The notes beneath the pieces are model-generated. The model did no database searches, was not told the DNA's origin, and saw only the letters and a list, made by a program, of their open reading frames with translations. The translations under genes and the position numbers were made by a program. A DNA stretch of 6,343 bases from Bacteroidota bacterium (lineage in GTDB: Bacteria > Bacteroidota > Bacteroidia > Chitinophagales > Chitinophagaceae): positions 1 through 6,343 of the forward strand of contig JAKAJX010000208.1 of assembly GCA_021824855.1 (NCBI GenBank), written 5' to 3'. This document shows, piece after piece, positions 1-6,343 of the stretch. Position 1 is the stretch's first letter. Each line of letters starts with the position of its first letter.

Positions 1-689
1 GAAATAATTTGTTGTAATGCAATAATTAAATGCGATGCAATTAAAATAGTATCGACTGTAAGATGTGGTGCCGCTGCATGTCCGCCACTGCCTTTAATGG
101 TAATATAAATTTCATCGGCACTGGCCATCACTCTTCCACTTCTAAAGCTTAATTTACCAACGGGTAATCCGGGATGAACATGTAATGCAATGATTCCTTG
201 TGGAGTAGGATTTTCTAATACACCTTCTTTTATTAATAAACTGGCACCACCCGGATTTCTTTCCTCGCCCGGCTGAAAAATTAATTTAATTGTTCCTTCA
301 AATTCATGTTTTAATTGGTATAATATTTTTGCAGCACCTAATAAAATAGTAGTGTGTACGTCATGTCCGCAGGCATGCATTACACCATTATTTTTCGATG
401 TATAAGCAACTTTATTTTGTTCCGTAATAGGTAATGCATCCATATCGGCACGCAAAGCAACAACGCGACTTTCCGGATTTTTTCCTTTAATAATTGCAAT
501 AACACCTGTAGTTGCTTTTATTTCAAATTCAATCCCCAACTCTTTTAGTTTTGATTGAATGAATTTTGATGTTTCAAATTCTTTATAACTTAATTCAGGA
601 TTAGCGTGTAAATGATGCCGCACTTCAATAAATTCTTGTGCATATTGGTTAGCTAAACTTTTTATTGTAGTAATAGAATTGTTTTGCAT
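1..689 (-). CDS. M20-family metal-dependent amidohydrolase (N-acyl-amino acid / hippurate hydrolase type), C-terminus beyond the window
   Basis: This gene is open from the ATG at 689 to the left edge, giving 229 visible residues of a family usually near 390-400, so a little over half is present. It should be a cytosolic zinc or manganese peptidase-like enzyme that removes the acyl group from N-acyl amino acids; the substrate cannot be read from sequence. Visible family signatures are RHHLHANPELS (about 24-34), RADMDALP (80-87), the metal-binding HACGHD with Cys107 and His109, the GEE pair Glu142/Glu143 (general base and metal ligand by family analogy), His170 in ALHVHP, and GGHAAAPH (202-209), which belongs to the inserted dimerisation domain. 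The last metal-binding His lies outside the window. No signal peptide is seen. It starts 16 bases after the SPOR gene and is probably the last visible member of the deoC operon. An upstream ATG at 696 is out of frame. Confidence 0.93.
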   Translation of the reverse strand, partial: MQNNSITTIKSLANQYAQEFIEVRHHLHANPELSYKEFETSKFIQSKLKELGIEFEIKATTGVIAIIKGKNPESRVVALRADMDALPITEQNKVAYTSKNNGVMHACGHDVHTTILLGAAKILYQLKHEFEGTIKLIFQPGEERNPGGASLLIKEGVLENPTPQGIIALHVHPGLPVGKLSFRSGRVMASADEIYITIKGSGGHAAAPHLTVDTILIASHLIIALQQII

Positions 690-705
690 AATTCATTTTT
701 ATAGT

Positions 706-1137
706 CTATTGATTGATCTCTTCTTCTGTTGGTGTATATTCAATAGCATCTTCAACAATGTAAATAGTTTGTGATAAATTGTTCTGTATTTTATCTCTTA
801 ACTTTTCTGCATCTTCTCGTTTCAAAAAGTTACCAATTCTTACTTTAAAATTGGGTGATTGAAAAATGATGTATGTTTTTTCTTCCGGAAATTTTGCTAA
901 TAAATCTGCTTTTATTTTAAATGCTTCATCTCTGTTGCTGGTGCTTACAATCTGTACTCTGAAACCTTTATATTGTCCATTAGCAAAAGACATAGTCGAA
1001 CGCTTATTTAATTGAATTTGTTTTTGTACTAAAATATCTATGCGAGGGTCTTTACGAACAATAATAGTATCATTAGCAAAAGAACTTTTTGCAAAAAATA
1101 AAATGATAATCAACAATAAAATTCTCTTTTCATTCAT
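706..1137 (-). CDS. Small secreted SPOR-domain protein
   Basis: A 143-residue protein with an N-terminal signal peptide: basic MNEKR, a hydrophobic run at about 6-16, and a likely signal peptidase I cut after SSFA at residue 21. There is no lipobox cysteine, so it should be released into the periplasm rather than lipid-anchored. A short linker containing RKDPRIDILVQKQIQ (28-42) leads into a SPOR domain at about 57-130, with FRVQIVST opening the first strand and FKVRIGNF (97-104) forming the central signature. SPOR domains generally bind denuded peptidoglycan glycan strands, often at division sites; in this small stand-alone protein the role is unknown. The acidic C-terminal tail (TPTEEEINQ) is probably disordered. 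The gene sits 26 bases after the ALDH-like gene and 16 bases before the M20 amidohydrolase. The ATG at 1137 is preferred because the ATG at 1133 is out of frame. Confidence 0.9.
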   Translation of the reverse strand: MNEKRILLLIIILFFAKSSFANDTIIVRKDPRIDILVQKQIQLNKRSTMSFANGQYKGFRVQIVSTSNRDEAFKIKADLLAKFPEEKTYIIFQSPNFKVRIGNFLKREDAEKLRDKIQNNLSQTIYIVEDAIEYTPTEEEINQ

Positions 1138-1163
1138 CAGCTACAATTTTTATTCAACATCAA

Positions 1164-2051
1164 TTAATATCCTGCTTTTGCAGAGCCAACTGTTTCAATG
1201 GGATGCCAAGTTGTTTTTATTTCTTGTGTATCGATAATAAAATAGGGCGACTGACCTTTTTCTTCATCTTCCCAATTTATCGAATTGTACAACAATACAC
1301 GTTTAACATTTAATGCAGCTTTTTCTTTAATTAATTGTTGCGATTCTTTATCTTTTTCACAATAAACAACTGCATTCACATCCATATGATCTGCAAAATA
1401 TTTTATTAGCTCTGAAGATTTTCCTGTCAAAACATTAATCACGCCTCCTGGAACATCCGATGAATTAATTACCTCTGAAAATGTTACGGAACATAAAGGC
1501 TTGTTCTCTGAAGCCAGCACTACACAGGTGTTTCCGCCTGCAATAGTTGGAGCAATTACAGAAACCAATCCTAATAAAGAGGTATTTTGCGGAGCAATAA
1601 TTGCAACAATACCTGTTGGTTCAGGAACAGAAAAATTAAAATGAGATGAGGCAACAGGATTTACCGAACTAAAAACTTGTTGAAATTTATCGCACCATCC
1701 GGCATAATAAATTAATCTATCAATAGAAAGATTGATTTCGTTCTCAGCATCTTTGGCAGATGAACTTTGTTTAATTAATTCATCAACAAATTGTGCTCTT
1801 CTTCCTTCTAACATTTCTGCAATACGATATAAAATTTGTGAACGATTAAATGCTGATTTTGCACTCCATCCACCAAAGGCTCCACGTGCAGCAACAACTG
1901 CATCGCGAAAATCTTTTCGAGAACTTAAACAAACATTTGCCAATGATTGCCCATTCTTATTTTTTGGCGAATAATATCTTCCACTTTCTGTTCTTGGAAA
2001 TTGCCCACCAATATAAATTTTGTATGTTTTTAAAACTTCAATTCTTGTCAT
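1164..2051 (-). CDS. Non-catalytic, shortened aldehyde dehydrogenase-like protein (ALDH16 second-domain type)
   Basis: A 295-residue protein that aligns by eye with the N-terminal NAD-binding part of the ALDH gene just upstream. Matching blocks are KIYIGGQF (11-18), YYAGWCDKFQ (115-124), PTGIVAIIAPQN (145-156), IAPTIAGGNTCVVLASEN (166-183) and VPGGVINVLTG (200-210). The cofactor-contacting Lys of the usual KPAE is lost (LASE, 179-182), there is no ELGGK segment with the general-base Glu, and the catalytic-Cys region and most of the catalytic domain are absent. The frame is nonetheless intact for 295 codons with a confident ATG and a distinct C-terminal tail (TTWHPIETVGSAKAGY), which argues against a decaying pseudogene. 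ALDH16 proteins carry such a shortened second ALDH domain fused to a catalytic one, so I infer that this is the separated second domain, perhaps binding the 491-residue enzyme encoded 50 bases upstream. It probably has no dehydrogenase activity of its own. Confidence 0.85.
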   Translation of the reverse strand: MTRIEVLKTYKIYIGGQFPRTESGRYYSPKNKNGQSLANVCLSSRKDFRDAVVAARGAFGGWSAKSAFNRSQILYRIAEMLEGRRAQFVDELIKQSSSAKDAENEINLSIDRLIYYAGWCDKFQQVFSSVNPVASSHFNFSVPEPTGIVAIIAPQNTSLLGLVSVIAPTIAGGNTCVVLASENKPLCSVTFSEVINSSDVPGGVINVLTGKSSELIKYFADHMDVNAVVYCEKDKESQQLIKEKAALNVKRVLLYNSINWEDEEKGQSPYFIIDTQEIKTTWHPIETVGSAKAGY

Positions 2052-2060
2052 TGTTTGAAA

Positions 2061-2090
2061 CGTTTAAGTCTTTTAATAATCGATTAAGTC
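2061..2090. repeat. CGTTTAAGTC / CGATTAAGTC direct repeat between the two ALDH genes
   Basis: Two 10-base copies differing at one position lie at 2061-2070 and 2081-2090, exactly 20 bases apart, separated by TTTTAATAAT. They share the CGTTTAA core with the repeats on the other side of the catalytic ALDH gene. No stem-loop with a U-tract is evident, so this gap holds no clear terminator, consistent with cotranscription. Confidence 0.45.
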
Positions 2091-2101
2091 GTTACAACAT
2101 T

Positions 2102-3577
2102 TTATACATTTAAATAAGCTGATAGTCCATGTAATCCGCCTTCCCTTCCAAAGCCACTTTCTTTATATCCACCAAAAGGAGAAGTTGGATCAAACTTATT
2201 ATAAGTATTAGCCCAAATAACACCTGCTCTTAATTTTGATGTGAGATTAAATACCTTAGAACCCTTGTCAGTCCATACTCCTGCGCTTAAACCAAAAGGT
2301 GTGTTGTTTGCCTTTTCAATTACTTCATCCTCTGTTATAAATGTTTGAATAGCTAAAACAGGGCCAAAAATTTCTTCTTGGGCAATGCGACTTGATTGTG
2401 CAACATTCGTAAATAAAGTTGGTTTGCAGAAGAATCCTTTTTTAGGTAATATGCAATTGCTTTCAAAAATGTCAGCACCTTCTTTTTTACCAATGTTGAT
2501 ATATTTATGAATGGTTTCTAATTGTTGTTTTGAATTGATGGCTCCCACATCTGTATTCTTATCCATTGGATCACCAACAATTAAAGTAGCAATCCTGTCT
2601 TTTAATTTTTGCATCACAATTTTATAAACAGATTCTTGCACAAATAATCTTGATCCTGCACAGCAAACATGACCCTGATTAAAAAATATGCCATTAATTA
2701 CTCCTTCCACTGCTTGATCAATTGCTGCATCTTCAAAAATTATATTAGCAGCTTTACCACCTAATTCCAATGTTAATTTTTTATCGGTTCCGGCAACGGC
2801 ACGTTGAATTATTTTTCCAACTTCAGTTGAACCTGTAAATGCAATTTTATTAATATCAGCATGGTTAACAATTGCCGCACCGGTTGCTGCGGCACCCGTA
2901 ATAATATTTACTACACCCGGAGGTAAATCACTTTCCTGAATAATTTCAGCAAGCTTCAAAGCCGTTAATGGTGTGGTTTCTGCTGGTTTTAAAACAACTG
3001 TATTTCCTGTTGCTAATGCTGGTGCAATTTTCCATGCAGCCATTAATAAAGGAAAATTCCAAGGAATAATTTGTCCGGCAACACCTAACGGTTTAGGGTT
3101 TATGTTCGGAAAAGCATATTGCAATTTATCTGCCCAACCTGCATAATAAAAGAAATGATTGGCAGCTAATGGAATATCAATATCTCTGCTTTCGCGAATT
3201 GGTTTACCACCGTCCAAAGTTTCAATAACAGAAAATTCTCTTGCACGTTCCTGAATCATTCTGGCAATTCTATAAATATATTTCCCTCTTTCTTTTGCAG
3301 GCATTTTGCTCCATATTTTATCGTGAGCAACTCTTGCAGCTTGCACGGCTTTGTCAACATCTGCAACATTCGCATCGGCTACGCTCGATAATTTTTCTTC
3401 TGTTGCAGGATTTATTGTATCAAAATATTTTTTACTCAACGGTTTTTCAAATTTTCCGTTAATGAACAAATCATATTGGGCATCAATTTTTGCAATGCTC
3501 TTACTTTCCGGAGCAGGAGCATATTGCAGCGTATCGAATGTAAGTTTTACAGTATTATTTTTTCTTGCTTTCGCCAT
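2102..3577 (-). CDS. Catalytic NAD(P)-dependent aldehyde dehydrogenase (ALDH16-like first domain)
   Basis: A 491-residue cytosolic enzyme of normal ALDH length with all expected catalytic residues: oxyanion-hole Asn174 in PWNFPLL, cofactor Lys197 in KPAE, the GST turn FTGSTEVG (247-254), general-base Glu271 in LELGGK, nucleophile Cys305 in FFNQGHVCCAGSR, cofactor-contacting Glu402 in EEIFGPVL, and the C-terminal PFGGYKESGFGRE (467-479). The Cys motif has His303 where most family members have Gln. About 30 residues precede the usual start of the fold (AQYDLFINGKF), with no signal-peptide character. It should oxidise an aldehyde to its acid. Its position after deoC, whose product is acetaldehyde, makes acetaldehyde a plausible substrate, but this is inferred from context. 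The following gene encodes a shortened ALDH-like partner, and together they resemble a split ALDH16. The ATG at 3577 (MAKARK) lies 64 bases after the deoC stop. Confidence 0.95.
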   Translation of the reverse strand: MAKARKNNTVKLTFDTLQYAPAPESKSIAKIDAQYDLFINGKFEKPLSKKYFDTINPATEEKLSSVADANVADVDKAVQAARVAHDKIWSKMPAKERGKYIYRIARMIQERAREFSVIETLDGGKPIRESRDIDIPLAANHFFYYAGWADKLQYAFPNINPKPLGVAGQIIPWNFPLLMAAWKIAPALATGNTVVLKPAETTPLTALKLAEIIQESDLPPGVVNIITGAAATGAAIVNHADINKIAFTGSTEVGKIIQRAVAGTDKKLTLELGGKAANIIFEDAAIDQAVEGVINGIFFNQGHVCCAGSRLFVQESVYKIVMQKLKDRIATLIVGDPMDKNTDVGAINSKQQLETIHKYINIGKKEGADIFESNCILPKKGFFCKPTLFTNVAQSSRIAQEEIFGPVLAIQTFITEDEVIEKANNTPFGLSAGVWTDKGSKVFNLTSKLRAGVIWANTYNKFDPTSPFGGYKESGFGREGGLHGLSAYLNV

Positions 3578-3582
3578 TATAT

Positions 3583-3631
3583 ATCGTTTAAAGGTTCAAA
3601 TGGTTTCTATCGTTTAAACATCTTAAACGAT
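3583..3631. repeat. ATCGTTTAA repeats before the ALDH gene
   Basis: ATCGTTTAAA occurs at 3583-3592 and again at 3609-3618, 26 bases apart, with an inverted copy TTAAACGAT at 3623-3631. The sequence between (GGTTCAAATGGTTTC) looks like further degenerate GTTTAAA-like units. The gap is non-coding and its function is unknown. Confidence 0.5.
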
Positions 3632-3636
3632 GAAAC
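3603..3636. repeat. Bulged hairpin in the deoC-ALDH gap
   Basis: Arms GTTTC-T-ATCGTTTAA (3603-3617, the T at 3608 unpaired) and TTAAACGATGAAAC (3623-3636) form a 14-bp stem with one bulge and a 5-base loop. A run of seven T follows on the plus strand (3637-3643). On the minus strand, where the genes are, that run becomes A's before the stem, so it is not a standard terminator for deoC. It could be a processing or attenuation structure in the operon transcript, or a remnant of a repeat. Confidence 0.55.
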
Positions 3637-3641
3637 TTTTT

Positions 3642-4562
3642 TTAATCAACAGAAAAATAATTAGCACTTTGATAAACTCCTGTTCTTTCTTTTTCTAATT
3701 GCATCAAAACATCATTAGCCAAACTGCTTGCTCCAAATCTAAACCAATGATTGTTCATCCATGCATCACCCAATGTTTCTTTCAACATTACTAAATAATG
3801 CAAAGCTGCTTTTGATTTTGATATTCCACCGGCAGGTTTCATTGCAATCATTTTTCCGGTTTTATAATAAAAATCTCTGATTGCTTCTAACATAACTAAT
3901 GTAACGGGCATTGTTGCAGCAGGGGATATTTTTCCTGTTGATGTTTTTATAAAATCAGCGCCGGCATACATTGCAATATCACTGGCTCTGCGTACTTTAT
4001 CATAAGTAACCAATTCGCCTGTTTCTAAAATTACTTTTAATCTTGCTGTGCCACAAGCTTCTTTAACAGCAGCAATTTCGTCAAACACAAAATTGTATTC
4101 GCCTTGTAAAAATTTTCCTCTACTAATCACCATGTCAACTTCATCGGCTCCATTATTTACTGCAAATTTCACATCACGAATTTTCACATCACGCGATGCT
4201 TGTCCGCTTGGAAATGCAGTAGCCACCGATGCTACATTTATAGCTGAACCTTCCAATGATTTTTTAGCTACACTCACCATTGATGGGTACACACAAACAG
4301 CCGCCACCGTTGGTAAACCCGGATAGGAATCGTGTAAGTGTTGTGCTTTATAACAAAGTTGTTTTACTTTTCCATCAGTATCTTTTCCTTCTAAAGTTGT
4401 TAAATCAATCATGTTTAAAGTAAGCTTTAAGCCATTCAATTTGGTTTCGGCTTTAATGCTTCTTTTCGTAAACCTCGAAGCTCTTTCTTCTACACCTACA
4501 TGATCAATATGCGGACTGTTGCTAAAATCGGGAATAGCAGCTATTTTTTTTTCTGCAATCAT
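3642..4562 (-). CDS. deoC: 2-deoxyribose-5-phosphate aldolase (DERA), long form
   Basis: DERA is a class I aldolase that cleaves 2-deoxy-D-ribose-5-phosphate to glyceraldehyde-3-phosphate and acetaldehyde, the last step of deoxynucleoside catabolism. From the ATG at 4562 the protein has 306 residues. Catalytic residues are visible: Asp143 in EVDMVIS, the Schiff-base Lys206 in DFIKTSTGK, and the assisting Lys242 in AMKPAGGI, followed by the phosphate-binding GASSL (277-281). The IDLTTLEGKDT block (52-62) and the C-terminal FRFGASSL...TGVYQSANYF region resemble, from memory, the longer animal-type DERA more than the roughly 220-residue Bacillus type. The same frame can be extended to a TTG at 4583 (313 residues), but that codon lies within the predicted -7 promoter element, so the ATG is chosen. 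The gene opens a likely operon with two ALDH-family genes, which fits removal of acetaldehyde. Confidence 0.95.
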   Translation of the reverse strand: MIAEKKIAAIPDFSNSPHIDHVGVEERASRFTKRSIKAETKLNGLKLTLNMIDLTTLEGKDTDGKVKQLCYKAQHLHDSYPGLPTVAAVCVYPSMVSVAKKSLEGSAINVASVATAFPSGQASRDVKIRDVKFAVNNGADEVDMVISRGKFLQGEYNFVFDEIAAVKEACGTARLKVILETGELVTYDKVRRASDIAMYAGADFIKTSTGKISPAATMPVTLVMLEAIRDFYYKTGKMIAMKPAGGISKSKAALHYLVMLKETLGDAWMNNHWFRFGASSLANDVLMQLEKERTGVYQSANYFSVD

Positions 4563-4580
4563 ATTTATTCTTGTGTATAT

Positions 4581-4611
4581 CAAATGTAATTAAAAAGAAA
4601 AAGGTTATCAA
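4581..4611 (-). promoter_or_regulatory. Predicted Bacteroidetes-type promoter for deoC
   Basis: On the minus strand, TTG (plus-strand CAA at 4609-4611), a 20-base spacer, and TACATTTG (4581-4588) match the Bacteroidetes housekeeping pattern of a -33 TTG/TTTG and a -7 TAnnTTTG. Transcription would begin a few bases past 4581, leaving a leader of only about 10-15 bases before the deoC ATG at 4562. The -33 element falls inside the upstream terminator hairpin. I see no other TAnnTTTG match in the four gaps downstream, which supports a single operon from this site. Confidence 0.65.
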
Positions 4612-4634
4612 TTCTATTGATAACCTTTTTCTTT
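4591..4634 (-). terminator. Intrinsic terminator of secA, possibly bidirectional
   Basis: A perfect 19-bp inverted repeat with a 3-base loop: arms at 4594-4612 and 4616-4634 (left arm AAAGAAAAAGGTTATCAAT), starting 10 bases past the secA stop. In the secA transcript the core stem GGUUAUCAAU / AUUGAUAACC is followed by UUUUUCUUUUUA, the layout expected of a Rho-independent terminator. The arms carry A and T runs on both sides, so it could also stop transcripts arriving on the plus strand, although no plus-strand gene is visible here. The stem has only a few G-C pairs. Confidence 0.85.
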
Positions 4635-4644
4635 GAATATGTTT

Positions 4645-6343
4645 CTAAAGATCTTTGCCGTGGCAAGCTTTGTACTTTTTACCGCTGCCACAAGGGCAAG
4701 GATCATTCCTTCCAATTTTTGGTCCAACTTTTACAGGTTCTTGTTTTATTGGTGCTGATGGATCAATATAATCATTATCATGCCCCGCTGCATCTAATTC
4801 TTCTTTTTGCGTACGCATTTTGCTTAAATCGGTTTTTTGTTGATGGCCCTCACGTACTTGATTGGTATTTTCTATAGGAATAGATGCATGTGCTAAAAAC
4901 TGAACAATGTTTTTATTTATTTCATTATCCATATTTTTAAAGAGGTTAAATGCTTCTACCTTATAAATTACCAATGGGTCTTTTTGTTCGTAGGTTGCTG
5001 TTTGAACGCTTTGTTTTAAATCGTCCATTGCACGTAAATGTTCTTTCCATGCATCATCAATTAAGCCTAAAGTAACACTGCGTTCTAATGCACCGGCCAA
5101 TTCTTTACCATCTGTTTCTAACACCTTTTGCATATTGGCCAACACTTGCATGCCTTTTCTTCCATCTGTAAATGGAACAATTACGTTTTCTATATGATTG
5201 CCTTGTTGTAAGCGTATATTTTTAAATGCAGGTAAAGCATGTTTTGCAACTTCAACTTTTTTGCGTTGATAGTTGGTTATTGCTTCGTTATATAATTTTT
5301 CGGCAAGTGCTTGTTCCGGTAGTTTATTCAGTTCTTCCGCAGTAATTGTGGTATCTACCCCAAAGTTTACAATTACAGCAAGTTTAAATTCTTCGAAATC
5401 ATTTTGTTCTTTAAATGAATTAATTAGTCCATCGGCAACGGCATAAAATGCATTATCTAAATCTAAGGCTAATCTTTCTCCGAATAAAGCGTGATTACGT
5501 TTAGCATAAATAACGGTACGTTGTTTATTCATCACATCATCATACTCTAATAAGCGTTTACGAATGCCAAAATTATTTTCTTCTACTTTACGTTGAGCAC
5601 GTTCAATAGATTTTGTAATCATGCTATGCTGAATTACTTCACCTTCTTTATAGCCTGCAAAATCCATTACTTTGGCAATACGTTCGCTGCCAAACATTCG
5701 CATTAAATCATCTTCCAAAGAAACAAAAAACATAGAAGAGCCCGGGTCTCCTTGTCGTCCGGCACGACCACGTAACTGTCTATCTACACGCCGAGATTCA
5801 TGTCGTTCTGTACCTAAAATAGCCAAACCACCTGCTTCTTTAACACCTGTTCCTAATTTAATATCGGTACCGCGTCCGGCCATATTGGTAGCAATAGTAA
5901 TAGCGCCCGATAAACCCGCTTCTGCTACAACTTGTGCTTCTCGAGCATGTTGTTTGGCGTTTAATACATTATGCGGAATTTGCTTTTGGCGTAACATTCT
6001 GCTTAATAATTCACTTACTTCAACAGAGGTTGTACCAACTAATACAGGTCTTCCTTCGGCACGCAATTTTTCAATTTCATCTATAATGGCTTTATATTTT
6101 TCTCTCTTTGTTTTAAATACCAAATCTTCATCATCTTTTCTAATACAGGAAATATTTGTTGGAATAGAAACCACATCTAATTTATAAATATCCCATAGTT
6201 CTGCAGCTTCGGTTTCGGCAGTACCGGTCATGCCACAAAGTTTATGGTACATACGAAAATAATTTTGCAAAGTAACTGTGGCGTAGGTTTGTGTAGTTGC
6301 TTCTATTTTTACATTTTCTTTTGCTTCAATGGCTTGGTGTAAA
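4645..6343 (-). CDS. secA: Preprotein translocase ATPase SecA, C-terminal part (N-terminus beyond the window)
   Basis: SecA is the essential cytosolic and membrane-associated ATPase that drives proteins through SecYEG. The frame runs unbroken from the right edge, giving 565 visible residues. It begins in LHQAIEAKENVKIEATTQTY, then the hallmark TLQNYFRMYHKLCGMTGTA (about 24-42). A TTG at 6270 is an internal Leu, not a start. In visible-fragment numbering, the second nucleotide-binding domain shows TNMAGRGTD (152-160) and the arginine-finger motif QLRGRAGRQGDPGSS (189-203). The helical scaffold and wing follow, with LIDDAWKEHLRAMDDLKQ (427-444). After a polar linker comes the C-terminal zinc motif GRNDPCPCGSGKKYKACHG (544-562), with ligands Cys549, Cys551, Cys560 and His561, which in other bacteria binds SecB or phospholipid. 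Nothing is truncated at this end. The stop is followed by a strong intrinsic terminator. Confidence 0.98.
   Translation of the reverse strand, partial: LHQAIEAKENVKIEATTQTYATVTLQNYFRMYHKLCGMTGTAETEAAELWDIYKLDVVSIPTNISCIRKDDEDLVFKTKREKYKAIIDEIEKLRAEGRPVLVGTTSVEVSELLSRMLRQKQIPHNVLNAKQHAREAQVVAEAGLSGAITIATNMAGRGTDIKLGTGVKEAGGLAILGTERHESRRVDRQLRGRAGRQGDPGSSMFFVSLEDDLMRMFGSERIAKVMDFAGYKEGEVIQHSMITKSIERAQRKVEENNFGIRKRLLEYDDVMNKQRTVIYAKRNHALFGERLALDLDNAFYAVADGLINSFKEQNDFEEFKLAVIVNFGVDTTITAEELNKLPEQALAEKLYNEAITNYQRKKVEVAKHALPAFKNIRLQQGNHIENVIVPFTDGRKGMQVLANMQKVLETDGKELAGALERSVTLGLIDDAWKEHLRAMDDLKQSVQTATYEQKDPLVIYKVEAFNLFKNMDNEINKNIVQFLAHASIPIENTNQVREGHQQKTDLSKMRTQKEELDAAGHDNDYIDPSAPIKQEPVKVGPKIGRNDPCPCGSGKKYKACHGKDL

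Noticed and set aside
1164..2051. Decaying pseudogene fragment of an ALDH duplication.
   Set aside because: The 295-codon frame is unbroken with a clean start, stop and unique tail, and the domain boundaries match the shortened second domain of ALDH16. Retention is the better reading, though not proven.
3351..3664. Overlapping plus-strand open frames across the ALDH 5' end and the deoC-ALDH gap.
   Set aside because: They mostly overlap a clear ALDH N-terminus in antisense, differ in frame from each other, and have no recognisable product.
4048..4326. A 92-codon plus-strand open frame opposite deoC.
   Set aside because: It is antisense to the conserved catalytic region of deoC, with low-complexity Ala/Ser/Thr content typical of a reverse-strand shadow.
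4563..4583. TTG start at 4583 extending DeoC by seven residues.
   Set aside because: The TTG lies in the predicted -7 element, and an ATG at 4562 gives a sensible N-terminus.
5672..6187. A 171-codon plus-strand open frame opposite secA.
   Set aside because: It lies entirely antisense to the conserved SecA motor domain, its translation shows no recognisable domain, and it has no promoter. It is a shadow of secA codon use.
6268..6270. TTG at 6270 as the start of a shorter SecA-like protein.
   Set aside because: The frame continues upstream to the window edge with conserved SecA sequence, so this TTG is an internal leucine of TLQNYFRMY.

Overview
The window is a compact, low-GC stretch of a Bacteroidota chromosome. 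The grounds are a Bacteroidetes-type promoter (TTG, 20 bases, TACATTTG), starts without Shine-Dalgarno sequences, a small secreted SPOR protein of a type familiar from this phylum, and AT-biased codon use throughout. I cannot place it below phylum from sequence alone; a Chitinophagales or Sphingobacteriales-like lineage is a guess. Every gene I can support lies on the minus strand, so transcription runs from high to low coordinates. There is no gene-free stretch longer than about 85 bases.

Region by region, in transcription order: the 3' two-thirds or so of secA enters from the right edge and ends at 4645 with its C-terminal zinc motif. A perfect 19-bp inverted repeat with T-rich flanks then forms an intrinsic terminator. 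A promoter whose -33 element lies inside that terminator hairpin follows at once. It is placed to drive deoC, a full-length catalytic aldehyde dehydrogenase, a shortened ALDH-like protein without catalytic residues, a small secreted SPOR-domain protein, and an M20-family amidohydrolase cut by the left edge. The gaps between these five genes are 64, 50, 26 and 16 bases, and no second TAnnTTTG element is visible in them, so they are probably one operon.

Metabolic reading: DeoC splits 2-deoxyribose-5-phosphate into glyceraldehyde-3-phosphate and acetaldehyde, and the neighbouring dehydrogenase could oxidise the acetaldehyde to acetate. The two ALDH genes together (491 + 295 codons) look like a two-gene version of ALDH16, a family in which a catalytic ALDH domain is normally fused to a shorter, non-catalytic second ALDH domain. 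This is the most interesting point in the window. Otherwise it is ordinary housekeeping and catabolic sequence, and I found no mobile element, CRISPR array, RNA gene or new defence system. Smaller oddities are CGTTTAA-type repeats and a bulged hairpin in the gaps on both sides of the catalytic ALDH gene.
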